A stretch of 42,598 nucleotides of DNA from Leptolyngbya sp. Prado105 (lineage in GTDB: Bacteria; Cyanobacteriota; Cyanobacteriia; Leptolyngbyales; Leptolyngbyaceae): the NCBI GenBank assembly GCA_025454375.1, contig JALOOO010000013.1, positions 1 through 42,598 on the forward strand, given 5' to 3'. Positions 42,493 through 42,598 of this stretch are shown piece by piece. The translations under genes were made by a program, and so were the position numbers. Position 1 is the first letter of the stretch; each line of letters opens with the position of its first letter. Under the pieces are notes generated by a model that worked only from the letters and a program-made list of their open reading frames with translations, was not told where the DNA came from and did no database searches.

Positions 42493-42598
42493 TCAACCAA
42501 ACTTACCCGCAGTAGCAGCAATCACGAAGGCTGCATACGTCAGCACATAGCCCGCCGTGAAGTGGACCAGACCGACCAACCGAGCTTGAACGATCGAT
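42493..42598 (-). CDS. psaB: Photosystem I P700 apoprotein A2 (PsaB), 3' end only
   Basis: The last 35 codons of psaB; the rest lies beyond the window. The C-terminus reads [20 protein letters not shown] then [14 protein letters not shown], matching the end of PsaB, which is one of the two large subunits that bind P700 and the electron-transfer cofactors of photosystem I. The last transmembrane helix is included. The gene is partial because of the window edge, not because of damage. Confidence 0.93.
   Translation of the reverse strand, partial: SIVQARLVGLVHFTAGYVLTYAAFVIAATAGKFG

Noticed and set aside
1-42598. CRISPR array
   Set aside because: No series of direct repeats with regular unique spacers was seen; the only repeated palindromes are REP, HIP1 and the 15-bp coding repeat.

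Overview
The window is a chromosomal segment from a cyanobacterium. It carries photosystem genes (psbI, psbN and the 3' end of psaB), the NDH-1 subunit gene ndhL, several families found mainly in cyanobacteria (DUF3769, DUF3386, DUF3007, iron-uptake porin with an SLH domain, PucC/BCD-type MFS) and very frequent GCGATCGC-type (HIP1) octamers. Gene content and moderate GC resemble a filamentous Leptolyngbya-like lineage, but that placement is inference.

Layout. 1-3.6 kb: tRNA-Glu(UUC), an unknown protein, an LptD-like DUF3769 outer-membrane protein and psbI. 3.6-8.7 kb: an unknown protein, a GH38 alpha-mannosidase, an orphan ribbon-helix-helix-like antitoxin with a 26-residue remnant of its RelE/ParE-type toxin, and psbN. 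8.8-13.9 kb: DUF3386 protein, an Nfu iron-sulfur scaffold, a large GH57 glucan enzyme, intron-less tRNA-Leu(UAA), then ndhL, DUF3007 and trpA in a row. 13.8-22.6 kb is a signalling/accessory block: a Ser/Thr kinase fused to a periplasmic-binding-type sensor, a second membrane kinase, a compact three-gene cassette led by a TIGR04255-type protein, an NB-ARC (STAND) NTPase and a divergent sigma-factor-like regulator. 22.9-29 kb: an exopolysaccharide export pair (Wza-like with SLH and three SLBB domains; Wzc-like) and a cytoplasmic GH13 alpha-amylase. 29-39.6 kb: SLH porin, M1 aminopeptidase with HEAT-like repeats, aldo/keto reductase, PucC-like transporter, exported peroxiredoxin, small beta-barrel-like protein and a TPR protein. 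39.7-42.4 kb is a repeat-rich accessory end: a small antitoxin-like gene, a short lipoprotein-like gene, a REPIN (inverted REP pair), a coiled-coil protein with an Rx4H (HEPN-like) motif, and a frameshifted REP-associated tyrosine transposase (RAYT) bracketed by two more REP copies. The window ends inside psaB.

How it fits together. The envelope genes (LptD-like protein, Wza/Wzc pair, porin) serve outer-membrane and exopolysaccharide assembly. GH38, GH57 and GH13 handle glycans and storage glucan. The photosystem, NDH and PucC genes are core photosynthetic functions. The most promising candidates for undescribed biology are the 17.9-21.2 kb cassette beside the NB-ARC gene and the HEPN-like protein beside the REP/RAYT element. 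Neither is proven to be a defence system from sequence alone.
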